A stretch of 64,000 bases of DNA. Source: Pterois miles (taxonomy: Eukaryota; Chordata; Actinopteri; Perciformes; Scorpaenidae). Position 1 is the first letter of the stretch, and every line of letters begins with the position of its first letter. Location: NCBI GenBank assembly GCA_947000775.1, contig CAMQGK010000327.1, positions 13,968,001 through 14,032,000 on the forward strand, in the 5' to 3' direction. A model generated the notes under the pieces. The model was not told where the DNA came from, did not search any database, and saw only the letters and a program-made list of their open reading frames with translations. Positions 34,255 to 48,200 of this stretch are shown piece after piece. The translations under genes were made by a program, and so were the position numbers.

Positions 34255-34411
34255 ATAGTAAACATCTAGTCACAGGAACTGTTTTTTTCTTCAGCTTTTT
34301 ATTTTATTAAAGTTGTTTGAGATGGATGGAAAATACCCCAAATTAAGTGAGTAATAATTTTCCCCGAAAAGGTTAAGAATGCCTGAATTCCCCCCTTTCC
34401 CCCTCCCCTTT

Positions 34412-34430
34412 AACACACACACACACACAC

Positions 34431-34487
<57 letters not shown>
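34412..34487. repeat. (CA)n microsatellite
   Basis: CA repeat with a single AA interruption near 34430, preceded by a C/T-rich run. Confidence 0.97.
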
Positions 34488-34489
<2 letters not shown>

Positions 34490-35311
34490 ACAGGTAGTTT
34501 TGTAGTTTAAGCTGATATTGTGTAAAGATTAGACCAGTGAGTCAGGTTCATCCACAGTGTTGGAATGTTAATATTCGCTTATCATTTCCTTTGTTATTGT
34601 TGCTAACCTATGGGGAGTCAAGCATATGGTATGCATACTTAAAATGTTTTCAGGAAGTATTTTTTCCTTCTATTGTGTACAAACTGTACATGCAAGTTGC
34701 CTACAGTAAGGTATTAATGTGGAGAAGGATTTACATGGTGGTGAGTTCAGTATGAATTCATTTTTAGTATCATGAAGTAAAATATAGTGTGCTAAAGGAC
34801 ATGATGTGTTCTGTTGATTAGTGCTGTCGCTCACCAAAAATGCATAAAAGCATCACATTGTCCAAACAGTCGTGACCATATGGTGCTCAGGTGGAAGCGA
34901 AATGCTGACTCGCTGCGTGTTGTTCTTCAGTCGAGGATATCTCGCTTCACAGTGACTCCTGGCCTCAGTGGGGTGGGCAGCATTGGCACAGAGAGGCGGA
35001 ATCTCCTGGTGATGCCAAAGGAAGTCTTGTCCTTCTCTCCGTGTGAGCTGTATTGGCTCTATGTTTAGTTATTCAAAACAAAAAATAAAAAGAGAAACAC
35101 AAGGAGGTGGTTTACAGTGCTGTGATGATGCTGACACAGGGGCTTGTGGCAGAGCAGCCTGAGCAACCTTGGAGATGAGTCTCTCGTCCTTGTGATTCAG
35201 AGGCAGTGGAAGTGATTAATACTCACCACCATCTTTTAGTCAACAAGGCCTTGTTGGACACGGACACCAGCCATAAAGGAATTAAACTCCTGTTTTTCTT
35301 CTTTTCTTTAG
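34488..35311 (+). other. ankib1 intron 1, distal part
   Basis: Unique-looking sequence before the first coding exon. An 84-codon open stretch at 34814-35068 has no recognisable homology and no clear splice context; not called as an exon. Confidence 0.45.
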
Positions 35312-35408
35312 GACATTCAGTATGCCGGCCTGTTGGACTTGAACAGCTTGAACACGACTAAAGAGGCTGCTGTGACGGTCAGCGCTCGAACCTACAGGAA
35401 GGGAAGAG
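35312..35408 (+). other. ankib1: ankib1 5' UTR part of exon 2
   Basis: The acceptor TTCTTTAG ends at 35311, so the ankib1 coding exon carries a 97-base leader before its ATG at 35409. An upstream ATG lies at 35322. Confidence 0.75.
35322..35342 (+). promoter_or_regulatory. Upstream ORF in the ankib1 leader
   Basis: The ATG at 35322-35324 is followed by five sense codons and a TGA at 35340-35342 (MPACWT). It ends 66 bases before the main start. Such short upstream ORFs often reduce main-frame translation; that effect here is inferred. Confidence 0.55.
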
Positions 35409-35596
35409 ATGGGTAACACAGCGACCAAGTTCCGTAAGGCTCTCATCAATGGGGATGAGGTGCTGGCTTGCCAACTGTACGAGAGCAACCCGCAGTTCAA
35501 GGAGGCTCTGGATCCCAACTCCACATACGGAGAGTCCTACCAGCACAACACTCCACTGCACTATGCTGCCCGGCACGCCATGACACGCCTACTCAG
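35409..35596 (+). CDS. ankib1: ankib1 coding exon 1
   Basis: Residues 1-62 plus two bases, from the conserved MGNTATKF start into the first ankyrin repeat. The donor is CAG|GTCAGG at 35597. Confidence 0.94.
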
Positions 35597-38500
35597 GTCA
35601 GGATATGGTTCAGATAAAATCAAGCAAGCAAACAGATATAATGTACACATTCATTCATTCATTTGTATATTTTTGATCTGGCTGCTGTCAGTGAGGGGAT
35701 TTGAGTTGACAGATGGGCTTAATATGTTGTGCCCTACATTTTTGTTATATGCTGCAGTTTATTAATTGGTGACATTATTATTAGTATTTCTTATGGCACC
35801 TGTTAGATATCAAGTGTCCCCTGAACACTTATTTTTTCAGCACTCTGTTGCTGATCAGCTGGTCCCATCTATTACTGTATTGCTGCAAGTTTTTTCATGT
35901 TTTGTCTCTATACGTCTCTGTCCCATCTGTCTCTCCACATAGCCATCTGTTAGCAGCTCTCAGGAATGCAGCATGCTGGGATGGAATAGGACAAAGCTCC
36001 AAGAGCTTCCCATCCCATAAGCTACCAACTTTGCATGTGTTTGTCTTTATTCCTCTCAGGTCCTGTTGTTTCTCCGCTAATAGGATGTTTGCTCAATTTT
36101 GCATCGATACCTGACTTAAAAAAAATGCTTACGGGGTTTTAAAATGTCTGCAGGGAATGGCAAAGTCAAGTGGAAGCAAAATATATGACTGTATGGATGA
36201 TGGATATGATTCTGATGATTCTAGTTTCCACACGAAGCACCACAATTCTGAGAGTCAAACTAATAAACTAATTTGGGTAATATTTTACCTGAGATGAAAT
36301 TTGTATTTCCAAATACATCTCTACAGTGTATTTATCTAGATTTTGTTTAAAATACTGTGAGGTACCCTACTTAAAATGCTCTAGAATATACAGTCACACT
36401 AAAACTAGAATCGATAAAGCATAATATAAACATTTTTTTCTACCCTTTTTTGGTTTGGCAGAAGATATAATGGCTTTCATGTTATTTACTATGTTGTAAA
36501 AACATGCTATGGGATGGATCACAAATAGGTTTATAAAAACAAAACAATATAGGCTCATACTCATAAACACTAGTAGGTTACTTACAAAGCTGAAATAAAA
36601 ATTGAGCTAAAATGTGTTTGCTTTCTCCAGATATTAGCACACACAGCTGTTTCTGGGCCAGTGAGAAAAAGTTTGAAATCAACTGTTATTCCTGTCTCTG
36701 TCTTATTCTTGTAGGTCTTTTCTCCTAAGCAAAGATGGAAATCCTAACAAGCGTAATGTGCACAATGAGACATCTCTGCACCTTCTCTGCATGGGACCCC
36801 ATATCCTGACCTCAGAGGGGGCACTGCAACCCCGGATCTCTCGACCATATGAAGACAAACAGCGTCGGGCTGAATCTCTACAAATCATCCTCGCATGGAC
36901 TGGAGCAAAGCTGGACCATGGAGAGTATGAGAGAGCTGATATCAATGCCACTGACAACAAGAAAAACACCTGCCTGCACTACGCTGCTGCCTCAGGCATG
37001 GCGACTTGTGTTGAGGTGAGATTCCAAAGTCCTGTGGACATTTTTCATGGGCTAATGAAAAATATTCTCAAGTATGACATTTTAGGTATAGGTCAAAGTC
37101 TCCATAAATGGAAACTCGGGAGCCTCACTAAGACAGGTGGCAATTTGAGATCAACGGGCCAGAATAAACCTGATGTTAACACAACTTATTAAGTGTCTGC
37201 CCTTTTGTTCTACGAATATTTGTAGCATAATGGCTGATGTGTGACATTGTGCTTACATTCATTATATTAAGTTTTACCAAATCGCTCCCTTGTGAGTTTT
37301 GGGAGGATGTCTTGCAACACAGAACATCTTTATTAGTCCCTGGGGCAGGATGCATTAAGTCACAGTCTCTGTCAGTATTTGCCTTTGTAAAGACCTGAGT
37401 TTAGTTTCAAAACCAATTTTGTTTCCATGGTTCATAATTATGTAATTTTGCTGTGTTGATTTTTTTTTCCCTCAAAAACCATATAGCAAAATGTAGGCAG
37501 ATTTGGTGTGAAAGAAACGTAGAACTTTTGAAAATTTTGTAAAAAGCAAAGTGGAAAAGAAAAGAGTTGACAAATGTTTGGGAAGCTGAAATTACATATT
37601 CATACATCACAGAAAATGTAGTTCAACTTTCTTAAAGTGGAACAGCCATTGCCATTATGAAAAAAACCCACTTATTTAAAGTGCAATCCATGTTTGGGTC
37701 TTGAAACTGAAAAATAGTAAATAATAATACAATCACAGTTACAGATCAAAATAATAGGGATCAGCATTTCTGCCATAATCGTGAATCCCTCAACTACTAC
37801 CGCAGTGTTGCTGGTACTCCACTGTTTTTGTCATTCAAGATGTTTCAAACTACATAAGCCAGTGAGCCCTTGTTTATAGTGTGTGCTCCATTATTCAAAG
37901 CCAAATCTCCCTCTTGTTTCCACTTGCTCAGTTACTGGTGCAGAGAGAAGCAGACCTGTTTGCGGAGAATGAAGACCGCGAGACTCCATGTGACTGTGCA
38001 GAGAAGCAGCACCACAAGGAGCTGGCCCTGTGCCTGGAGTCGCAGATGGTCTTCTCTCTTGCCCCCGAGGCTGAGGGCATAGAGGCAGAGTACGCAGCGC
38101 TTGACCGAAGAGAGGTACAGAATAACATACCAAGAGGCACATAGCTTTTAGTTTGTCTCCCTCAACTGGTGTCACTTCCAACATTACCAGAACCAAACTT
38201 AACATATAGTCCATACCAAGCTTTTGAAAAATCTAATGCTATCTAACCTAATTGTCTAATTTATTGCTACTTCACATAAAACTCTTTTGAGTAAGCTATC
38301 CTAGATACTGTAATCTAGTTAAACCCACACAGGAGTCAGAGTGTCATAGAGGAGCCAGGCACTATTTGTCTATTGTCCAGTGTTTTACATTATTGCTGGA
38401 ATTCTGCTGGCCTGCTTCCCAACTTCACATTGCAGATGCTTTGGTTAGATACAAACACACAGACAAAACAGGATGCCATGAGGCATGTGACTCCTATCAA

Positions 38501-41500
38501 CATCACTCGGTTAGCTCAGTGGGCCTGGCTTAGTCATGCGTCAGCAATTGTCTATATTTGCTTTTAATAATTCTGCTCCCCTTTGCCCCATCTGTCTTTC
38601 TTCTCCCACCCTCATTCCTCACCCTCCCCTCCCCTGATCACACCCTCTGTTGCTGCCTCTGCTCTTCCATTTGTTTTCTCTGCCAACCTGCCTTACTCCT
38701 TTTTTTGCCTCTTTACCATCGTTCATTCCCCCTTTGCTTATTCTCCTCTTGTCATTCTCCCCCTTTCCCCCTGTCTTGTCTCCGTCTTATCCTCTCCCAT
38801 GCCCTCCTCTCTAGCTGTATGAAGGCCTGAGGCCACAGGATCTACGGAGGCTGAAGGACATGCTGATAGTGGAGACAGCCGACATGCTACAGGCACCTCT
38901 CTTCACTGCAGAGGCACTGCTACGTGCCCATGGTACTATTAACCTCTCTCTCTCACATACACACACACATGCAGTGTGTCTGCTTGTCCTTAAAATGGTT
39001 GGCAACGACAGCGACTTGATAGCCTCGTGGTTAAAACAAATACCGTATATCTGCAACATCCCAGGCTTGATTCTGACCAGGCACCATTGTTGCATGTCAC
39101 GTTTCCTGCTTGCATCTACACTGTCACTATCTAATTAATGCAAAATGCCCAAAAAAAAATGAATCACATTTTTTTTATCTGTTCAAAATGTACCTTAAAA
39201 TGTAGATTTGTCAAGTATTTAATACTCTGATCAACATGGGAGTGGGCAAAGACGCTGCTTTATACAAACATATGTATATTTATTATTGGAAATGAATTAA
39301 CACAAAACAATGACAAATATTGTCCAGAAACCCTCACAGGTCCTGCATTTATCATAAAAAATATGCTCAAATCATAACATGGCAAACTGCAGCCCAACAG
39401 GCAGCAACAGCTGTCAGTGTGTCAGTGTGCTGACTTGACTATGACTTGACCAAAACTTCATGAGATTATCATAAAGTGGGCATGTCTGTAAAGGGAAGAC
39501 TCGTGGGTACCCAGAGAACCCATTTTCACCCCTTTGAAAATGGCCTTGACAGTTTTTCCTCGCCAGTGTTAGGAGTGGTATTTAACCTCAATCATGACAA
39601 GCTAGTATGACATGCTTGGTATCAGTGGATTCATTAGGTTTTCTAGTTTAATATGATACCAATATCTTTAATGTAGCTTTAAAATCCAGTGTTGCCTCAA
39701 AACTTATTTGTGTTAACATGTTATTATTGCATTAACTTTAACAGGCAAAGTAGATATTTAATAAAATTTAAGGTGATACCAAAATATAGCTTTTTAAACA
39801 GATATGCTTTCAAAAATCAGTTTTTTGTACTTTATACCCCTTGTTTCCACAAAGACCATAAGCAAAGCATATTTTGCAGTTTACTTGCAAAGAAAACGTT
39901 TGTTGGTAAATATGTCTTATACTTTATTTGTTTTGGGATTAGAGAGGCTGTATCTCATATGAAGTCTATGCTACACTCCAGTGATTTCCTCACAGTGAAA
40001 GGGGCAAGATGTGAACAGCCTTTGTTATCTAAACGAATTTCACTTGTATTTCTCTCAGTGGAGAGTGTCACTGTCACATGCTCTAAATGCTATTTTAGTG
40101 GGCTTGTTCTTTCCACCCAATATGTGAAGAAAACTCTGGTACTTCCAATTAAAAAATTATGCCACTTACACAGTTCATATTTACTGTAAAGAGCATTGTT
40201 CACAACAGAGACTCTGGCTTTTCATGCTTGCTTGCTGTTGCAAATATAGATATGCAATACCATGGGAGAAGAGTTGTATCTTCCACATGTTTTGTTTATT
40301 TCAAGACTGTGTTTTCTTCCATTATGTTTTCACTAGAAAAAATAGTGTGCAGTGGAATGCTGCTCACTTGAGCTGCAACATATACATCACTGCACTGTTA
40401 GCATTACTTGTTTACTTATACTTCTAAAAAAGTCGCTAAAGAAGTAGCTTAATTTCTATCCATAACAAATAAGTAATGGCATTGCTGACATAATGTTAGA
40501 GTAAAACTAAAATGTTAGTAAAGCAAAGCAATCATTTATATTAATGGTTTGCTTCTGAGCAGACAGTTTGTCTTTGCAGTGTAGATTTAATACCCCAGGA
40601 GGAATATAAAGTATGGGATTAAAGTCTAGACTGACAGGGTGTAAAATTTTAGTTGCCTTATTAAATCCATTGGTGTGTGAAGTAATGGTAGCTTAAGGTA
40701 AAAGCCAAGTTAACCATGTGTAACACATCACAAACAAACATCATGCACACATCCATACAGGTTATCTCATATGAAATACATATGATTCTGTCCAGTAATG
40801 ACACATGCATCCAAGAGGCATTTGCTACCAATAGACTAAATAAGTGAAAACCTTTTAACCTGAGGATTTCATTTTGCCACATTCTTTATGCACACAGACA
40901 TTTTCCCTGAATTACTCCACTAATGCTCCTTGTAATTTGACTTGGCCAAGTACTGAGTAACAATGTCACACTTTTGATTTGATTTGCAGCCTTAAGCCAC
41001 CAATTATCCACATAGCTTCACTTAACCTAGCTAAGATAAGGTGTAAGAGCTTCAGATGTTTAAAACAAATTTATTTCATCCAAAGCCTTTGAAAATGCAT
41101 TACCTGACTCAATTTAACTAGGTTTAAATTATGTTAGAAGACTTGAAAAATATGTCACAGTTTGGGGTTGATTCTTTTAGTCTTTAAATACCCTGCTCTG
41201 TTATTCAGTTGACGGGCTGTTGATCTGTGTGTGCTACATATTAGACATACTTTTGGGAACCTAGAGGGGACAGTGACCCCAGATTATTGCTATATTTATT
41301 CACCTCTATCATGGGAATGCCATCTGTCTGTTTAACAGGGATGTAGCATTTCAGGATTTTTGTTAATCTCCAGGAAAAGGGTTTTGAACTTTTTCATCAT
41401 GACTTTCTTGTGAAAACTTTAACAAATTACCACGCTTCTTAACTTTCACAGTTCCATATTAGTCTTTTTCAGTTTTCTTATCACAATTCTTGGTGCTTCC

Positions 41501-44500
41501 CTGCTGAACTGCCAGCCCATCAATCCGTCTGTGCTTCTGACAATTTGTATTTGCCAGCTAATTTTTTGATATTTAAAACTTAATGTGGAGACTTTTAATT
41601 TCAGACTCCTTTTAATGGCCAAGAGCTGGAAGATAGAGTTATACTCATTGATGAGTTTTAATTGAATGGAGATGGGGGAAACTGTTGCAATATTCATTAT
41701 CTAAACGAGGCCATTTAGAGTCTGAGGCATTTGCTTGGTGGTGAAACGTGTCTCGAGGCTGATAATGGCCTAATTGCACAGTTGACCGGGTCATGCTCCT
41801 TATTTTAGGAGGGGCCTTTTTTGGCACAGAATATCTGGACTCAGGCACAGTCCACAAGTCATTCAGTATTTATACTGAAAAGCTCTCCAACCTGTTTTTG
41901 TGCTAATGGGAAATCGAACAGCTATTCTAAAAGAGAAAAGCAGATGGCAGCAGGTCTATGTTGCTCGCTGTTTGAAAGGCTTAGGTGGTAGTGTTGCCAC
42001 TGGAGTGGGATTTGTGGGCTTTTAGTGGATTCAGCACAGTACTTACCAATTTTTACAATCATAAGACAGGATGGACTGGAAACAAAGTTTTTATGTGAAT
42101 ATATTTTGTGTGGATGAAATGAGAATTTAGTGGAGAACAAGTCTTGTTTTCTGTCATATGTTATCTTAGATGTTTATCCATGCCTTCATTCCTGAAGACT
42201 TAAGAAATATGATCAGAAAATACTTTTGTTTTTTATATTCTCGTGATCAACTCAGTGATTCTAGATTAGAGCTGCTTTGTGTAACTTCGCTCTGTTTGCT
42301 TATCACATGGTTTAAAAAAGTCTGTTGTCGTTGAAATAAAATGTTGCTTGGAGCTTTTGTTTCCTTCAAAGCCCAACTCAAACTTTATGTCCCAACTTTT
42401 TTTTTAAGCACTGGCCTTTAATTATAATAATGTAATTATTCCCCTTTTCCCCGTCTCAGTTAAATTTTCCATTTTTCTCCATGCCTCATTGTCATGCTCA
42501 TAACAAAACTATTAGGTTTCTCATTTACATTGATTATTCTACTCTGTTTGGTTATGCGTTTGCTCTCTCTTTAATTATGTCTTTACTGTTTTTGCATCAG
42601 ACTGGGACAGAGAGAAGCTCTTGGAGGCCTGGATGAGCAATGCAGAGGAATGCTGCCAACGTTCAGGGGTACAGATGCCCAACCCGCCTCCAAGTGGTTA
42701 CAATGCCTGGGACACGTTGCCCTCGCCTCGGACGCCACGCACCACTCGCTCCTCCATCACCTCCCCAGACCAAATCAGCCTCGTGCCTGCCGACGATGAG
42801 TCTTCTCTGGTGAGGTTCCAAATGTTCATTAAAGTCATAAAATAAGATGAGCGAAAAACGAAACTCTACAATTCCCATTGAACTGGTGGAAGTTCGACCC
42901 GAAAGAGGTTGCACAATTGCCTTCAAACTCCTTTTAGTTTTCATGAATTTTAGGTTCAAAAGTTTCAGGAAACTTTAATTGGCAGTTGCAGATAGGGTAA
43001 TTGTGAACATCGTTGTAGTGAAATCTATCATTTAATTGTACTTATCAGTGAAGAGCCATCAGATGAAATTAAACCACAAGATGAATAGCCCCAGGGAGCA
43101 GCATGTTTTCCTGGCCAAGAAGCTCCTACAGCAGAAAAGGATAAAACTAGCATGGAAGCGCACACACTTAAAGTAAGTGGCAGTGTACCCATAAAAACTG
43201 TGCACCAGTGTTTATTTAAATTGAGTCCCTACGATGCCACAGATTCACACAGAGTGTTTCTGCTGAATTCTTTAAATTTTTACTGCCACACCTGTTTCTC
43301 TGCATAATGCTGCATTATTTTCCAACACTACAGTATTACTAGCAATCATTAGTATTCATGCCAGTGGTCTCCCCCGCAAGCATAAACACAAGCAGGACTT
43401 CTTCTACTCCTAGGACAACAAGCGTTTAGTTAATTACGGTGCAAGCTTTGAACATGAGAGAATATAAAATACTTTCACAAAATGTTATTAGTGCATAAAA
43501 TTCTACTGTCCTTTGGCCAATAAAAATAGGTAGTAAGCACATCCCATAGCAGCCTCCTGCTTCAGCAACCTTCAGATGTTGAGTGGAATCGCCATGCTGT
43601 CTGCTAATTGTTTTCGCTCCACAGCTAACATAAACAGGTATCAAGCACTGTCTGCAAAGTAAAATTTAAGCACCTTGTAATGTAACAAAGAGTATTTTGT
43701 GAGCTTGCAACAACTACAGCTCCTATGAGTCATAGTTGTCCAAATGTGTTGTCAAAACCTCATGGAAGGGGTATTTTCCACAGCTGTGCTTCCAGAAGAA
43801 TATAACTCAGCCTCATTGACCCACTGCTGCAAGAGGGTCGACACACCCCGTTTAATTGCCCTCCCATTATCCTGACCTTGTCCAGGGTTTCCTGATAATT
43901 ATCGAACATGCTTGACATTTTCCTCAGCAGTCTTCTTTGTGGAGATGTCCTTTATGCTGTTGGCAGACGATTTTGTTCGACCACTATAGAAGACTGCCAA
44001 TGAAGGTATTAAGTTTGATAACAATCAGGCCGTCCCTGAAGAGGTTAGGAGCATAGAAAGGCAGTCAGTTGTCCTGTCTTCTAATTGTGGCTTTGCCTAA
44101 AGATATGCATTAAAATTTCAGTTTATTTCCAGTAACTTTACTGTATGATAACTTGCAAAATTGGGCACATTTAGATCTCAGTGTGCAAAATAGGGCTATC
44201 TTCGTCCAAAGAAATTCTTAGTCATTACAGAACATTACAACATTCTGTCGATTCACTGATTAGTTGATTTAATCGACAGATCTGTAAAATTGATTTTCTC
44301 TAAGAAGAATCACACAAAAGCACCACTTTTGAGTTTACCAGAGTTGTGCTCATAAATTTCCTGGAAATAGGTCATTCAGCATGAAAAAAGGCATAAAAAA
44401 CACCACCAGCTGATTTACATGGGCACTGAAAGGCTTTGGGCAGCACTCCTCTGAAAACTGCGTTGCTTCTGCGTGTTATGTGCAATCTGAGGTTTAGATC

Positions 44501-45164
44501 AAAACAACCGATTAGTTGACTAATCAACTAAGAGGGCGCAGCCCTAGTGGGAGGGTTGAACTATGTTAACAGATTTTTAACATGCTTACTGTGAGCAAAA
44601 AATGTCATCCATGCTGGATGTGATGGGTTTACAATTTGAATACTGCAAACTGTGTTGCTGTATGTATTTGAGGATTTATATACACATTGTTCGAAAGCCG
44701 ATCTTTTCAATGAATCCCTTTTGTGTTAATGATGTGTTTGCCACCTGGCACTGGGGACCAGGGACTTCTAAGTTTTTGAAATGACATTGCTACCTGTGGG
44801 GAAAATCACACCGTTTTTGCCAGTCCTCTGAAAGGTTTAGTGTTCGAGGACTTTTTGGATGAATGATGATAAGTGTTTCAGTATGTGAACTAAACTGCTG
44901 ATAGAAGATAGCAGAAGATGACAGACTTGATTTATCAGTTACTTTATGAGAAATTATAGGTTGCGTTTGGCTGACAGTATCTTTTGTTGTGGCTCTGTGC
45001 GTCCAAGTGCACTGTGCCAATCGACCAGGTCTACTCAAGGGCCCGTTTAAAGGTTACGGTTGATTATATCACATTCTGCTCTTTCACAAATCAATACTTA
45101 CATTGTTGGAGTACACTGCTTCTTTTATGTCTTTTGTTGGGGTCAGTCTTTCACTGTAACAAGG

Positions 45165-45230
<66 letters not shown>

Positions 45231-48200
45231 TGTCTGTCTCAAGTTTCTGTGGATGTGAAAACATATATCTGATGATGGAACAGTAATTCGTGAGCCGCAG
45301 CCATCATCATCTTGGCCTTGGCTGGCCTTGAAATCAAGAACTACCATGATGTGTGGTTTACGCACAACACATCAGCTTATTAAAGCTGCTACGTGTGAGA
45401 CTGGGAGAATTTCTATTCTCCGCATGGCTCCTAACATGACAACGGCTGAGATGTGGCTTGTAGTTAACGGTGCTAACAGCGCTAACGGTGAAAACAATGG
45501 CAACAGTGCTGACAGAGCTAACAGTGTTAACCTGCTACGCTTCTGCAGTGGCGCTGTGGGTCAGGGTGATGTTATCAGCTGTAGAGCTGTAGTGCAGTGC
45601 AAAGCGGTGGCCGTGAAAAAGCCAGTTGGGCACGCTCACATGCATGAACATGGACTAAAAGCACATGCGGCCTCTGTAAATAAAGCACAAAGAAGCTCAG
45701 ATTACAGCATACACAGAGGGAGAGTGATTTCATTCTCTCCTCAGCTAGACATTACTCCTCTATATCTTGACATGGCAAATAGTTTTTTCATGCTATACTG
45801 TATTAATGCTCTGGATACTGTATAGAACACCTTTAAGTTATTGTTTTTCTGATCTAGTCATTCTGTTCAATTATTATTATTCAAAAAGTAGGGAATCCAT
45901 GGCCACATTTTGAGAAGAAGCCCAGTAAAGCCTACTCTCGAGAATTTTTCAATTTCAGGCAAAAAAACATGTCAGTGACTTTCTCTAAGGCTGTGTGCAT
46001 TTTCATTCAAAAGGTGATGTAATAATTCAGGTTTTTTGATATTGCATTACATAATTTAAGAATTACTCAGAAAATAATATTTTATGGCGGACTTGCAATT
46101 TCTACACTGAAACTATTTGTACTTTGGCATTAAGGCAGACAATCTCTTTTCTGTTGTGTCACAGTGTGGTATCTGCATGTCTTCCATTTCCGTCTTCGAG
46201 GAACCTGTTGACATGTCCTGTGGCCACGAGTTCTGCAGAGCATGCTGGGAAGGGTAAGTCACGTTTTGGTTTGGCCTGCGGGTCAGTTCAAGGTGCACCT
46301 AATTTCATTACGCCATTTTTTTTTTTTTCTGTGTATACCTCATTGCTGTCTGCAACGTATGTATGCTTCCTCAGGTTTCTAAATCTAAAGATCCAAGAGG
46401 GTGAAGCCCACAACATCTTCTGCCCGGCCTTTGACTGCTACCAGCTAGTGCCTGTGGAAGTCATTGAGAGTGTGGTGTCTAGAGAGATGGACAGGCGCTA
46501 CCTCCAGTTTGACATCAAGGTAAGGAGATGAAAAGCAGAGACCCGCACTAAAGAGCTTTCTTTTAACTGTAAGGCTTCTATACATAATATTAAAATGTCA
46601 CCTTCAGAGATAAAGATGATTCCTGCAGTTCAATTTCAATGTAGAGTAAAGACTATATTATATAACACTTTTCTAGCCTCAAAGCATTTTACAACACAAG
46701 TCAGCATTCACCCATTCACACACACATTCCTACTGATGGCAGTGGCTACCATAAAAGGTGCCACCTGCTCATCAGGAGCGATAAATATTCACATGCACAC
46801 TCACACATTGGCACAGCCATCGGGCCATTTTGGGGTTCAGTATCTTGCGCAAGGACACTTTGACGACTGTATGTAGACTGCAGGGATCGAACCACTAACT
46901 TTCTGATTAGTGGACTTCCGCTGTATCACCTGAGCCGAAGCCGCCCCAGATCACAGGTCTACGCAAACATTAATGAGAGTAAAGAGATAGTCTTGGATTT
47001 GAAAGGTACACGGTTGGCGGTATACATGTTTTATTAAGCTTAATTCATGATCTTGTCAGATTTTAACACCTTTTCAAAGTTAATTAACACCAAGTGGAAA
47101 AGCATTGTTTGCCTGATTTCCTCTTGCAGAAACCCTCAAACAGATAATGTTGTGGTCGAAATGAGTGTAATATAGTCACCTTCTTCTGTTGACAGGCATT
47201 TGTGGAGAACAATCCAGCAATCCGCTGGTGTCCCGAAGCTGGGTGTGAAAGGGCGGTGAGACTGAGCACCCAGGGACCTGGGACATCCACCTCAGACCCT
47301 CTTAGCTTTCCGCTCCTTCGGGCCCCAGCTGTAGATTGTGGCAAAGGCCACCTCTTCTGCTGGTCAGTAAGCCGTACCACACCTTATGACAATGAAAACA
47401 TTTATGTAATTATTTGTTTTATATTTTACATTTGGACTTTGCAAAACTAAATATTCTAATGCAACATTAATGGAGATTATTGTGAGGCAAATAACATGTT
47501 TTGATCCTGTGTTTGTCTATATTTGTGTATGTGCATACACTACCCCCAAATGACAAGTTCTCAGGTCTATTACTGTGAAATAGAAACAGATTAAATTCAC
47601 TTGGAGTCATCTGTGTAAAATGAGTAATACAGTATTAGTCTTCTACTGTGGACTGCAGTTGGACTACAGTTTGTTTTACAAAGGTGAACGCTTAGCAACA
47701 TGAGAGCTACCCAAAAGTGAAGCCAAAACACCTCTATCGCCCCCTGGTGACTGGCTGTTAGTTAAGGAAGGGCTTCATTTATTTTCTGTGAGCAGAGCAT
47801 GCACTTTAAATGTAAATATCACAGTCAATTATGATGTTTTAATTGTAGGACACCAAAATCGTGGTTAATATTTGATTAATTGTGCAGCCCTTTTCTCAGT
47901 CTGGCAAATACCAGTCATCATACTAAGCTAGGCTGAAGTCTTCCCTACTCAAGCTTCATATTTAAAGCATAGATTTGAGATTGATATTGATATTTTGCAT
48001 ATTCAGTAAAAAAAATGTTGAATGATTCCTTTAACATATGATGAATGTATACATTTGTTTTTTTTTGTGAAAATGCCAATATGGAATATGTGTCAAAATA
48101 GGTGGACAAAAATTAATTTAATCTCTTTTAAGTCTTTCACAACAAAATGTGGAAACTGTGCTGGAGGATGAATAATATTTAATACATTATGTGCCCATAT

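Larger units (their letters stand above)
42810..46164 (+). other. ankib1 intron with three repeats
   Basis: Holds a hAT-like family B MITE (44191-44546), a GT microsatellite (45166-45229) and a family D repeat (45395-45838). The rest shows nothing recognisable. Confidence 0.5.

Noticed and set aside
34814..35068. Open stretch just before the first ankib1 coding exon as an extra exon
   Set aside because: No homology to ANKIB1 and no clear acceptor/donor pair in a compatible phase. The known N-terminus MGN begins at 35409.
39689..40189. 166-codon plus frame in an ankib1 intron
   Set aside because: It starts in a hAT-like element and continues through AT-rich DNA with no recognisable protein features.
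45328..45825. 165-codon plus frame
   Set aside because: It crosses a dispersed repeat; the frame is not preserved in the sister copy at 18590-19030.
46880..46948. A functional tRNA gene
   Set aside because: The head is tRNA-like, but it is joined to a repeat body and lacks a convincing cloverleaf by eye. A tRNA-derived SINE fits better.
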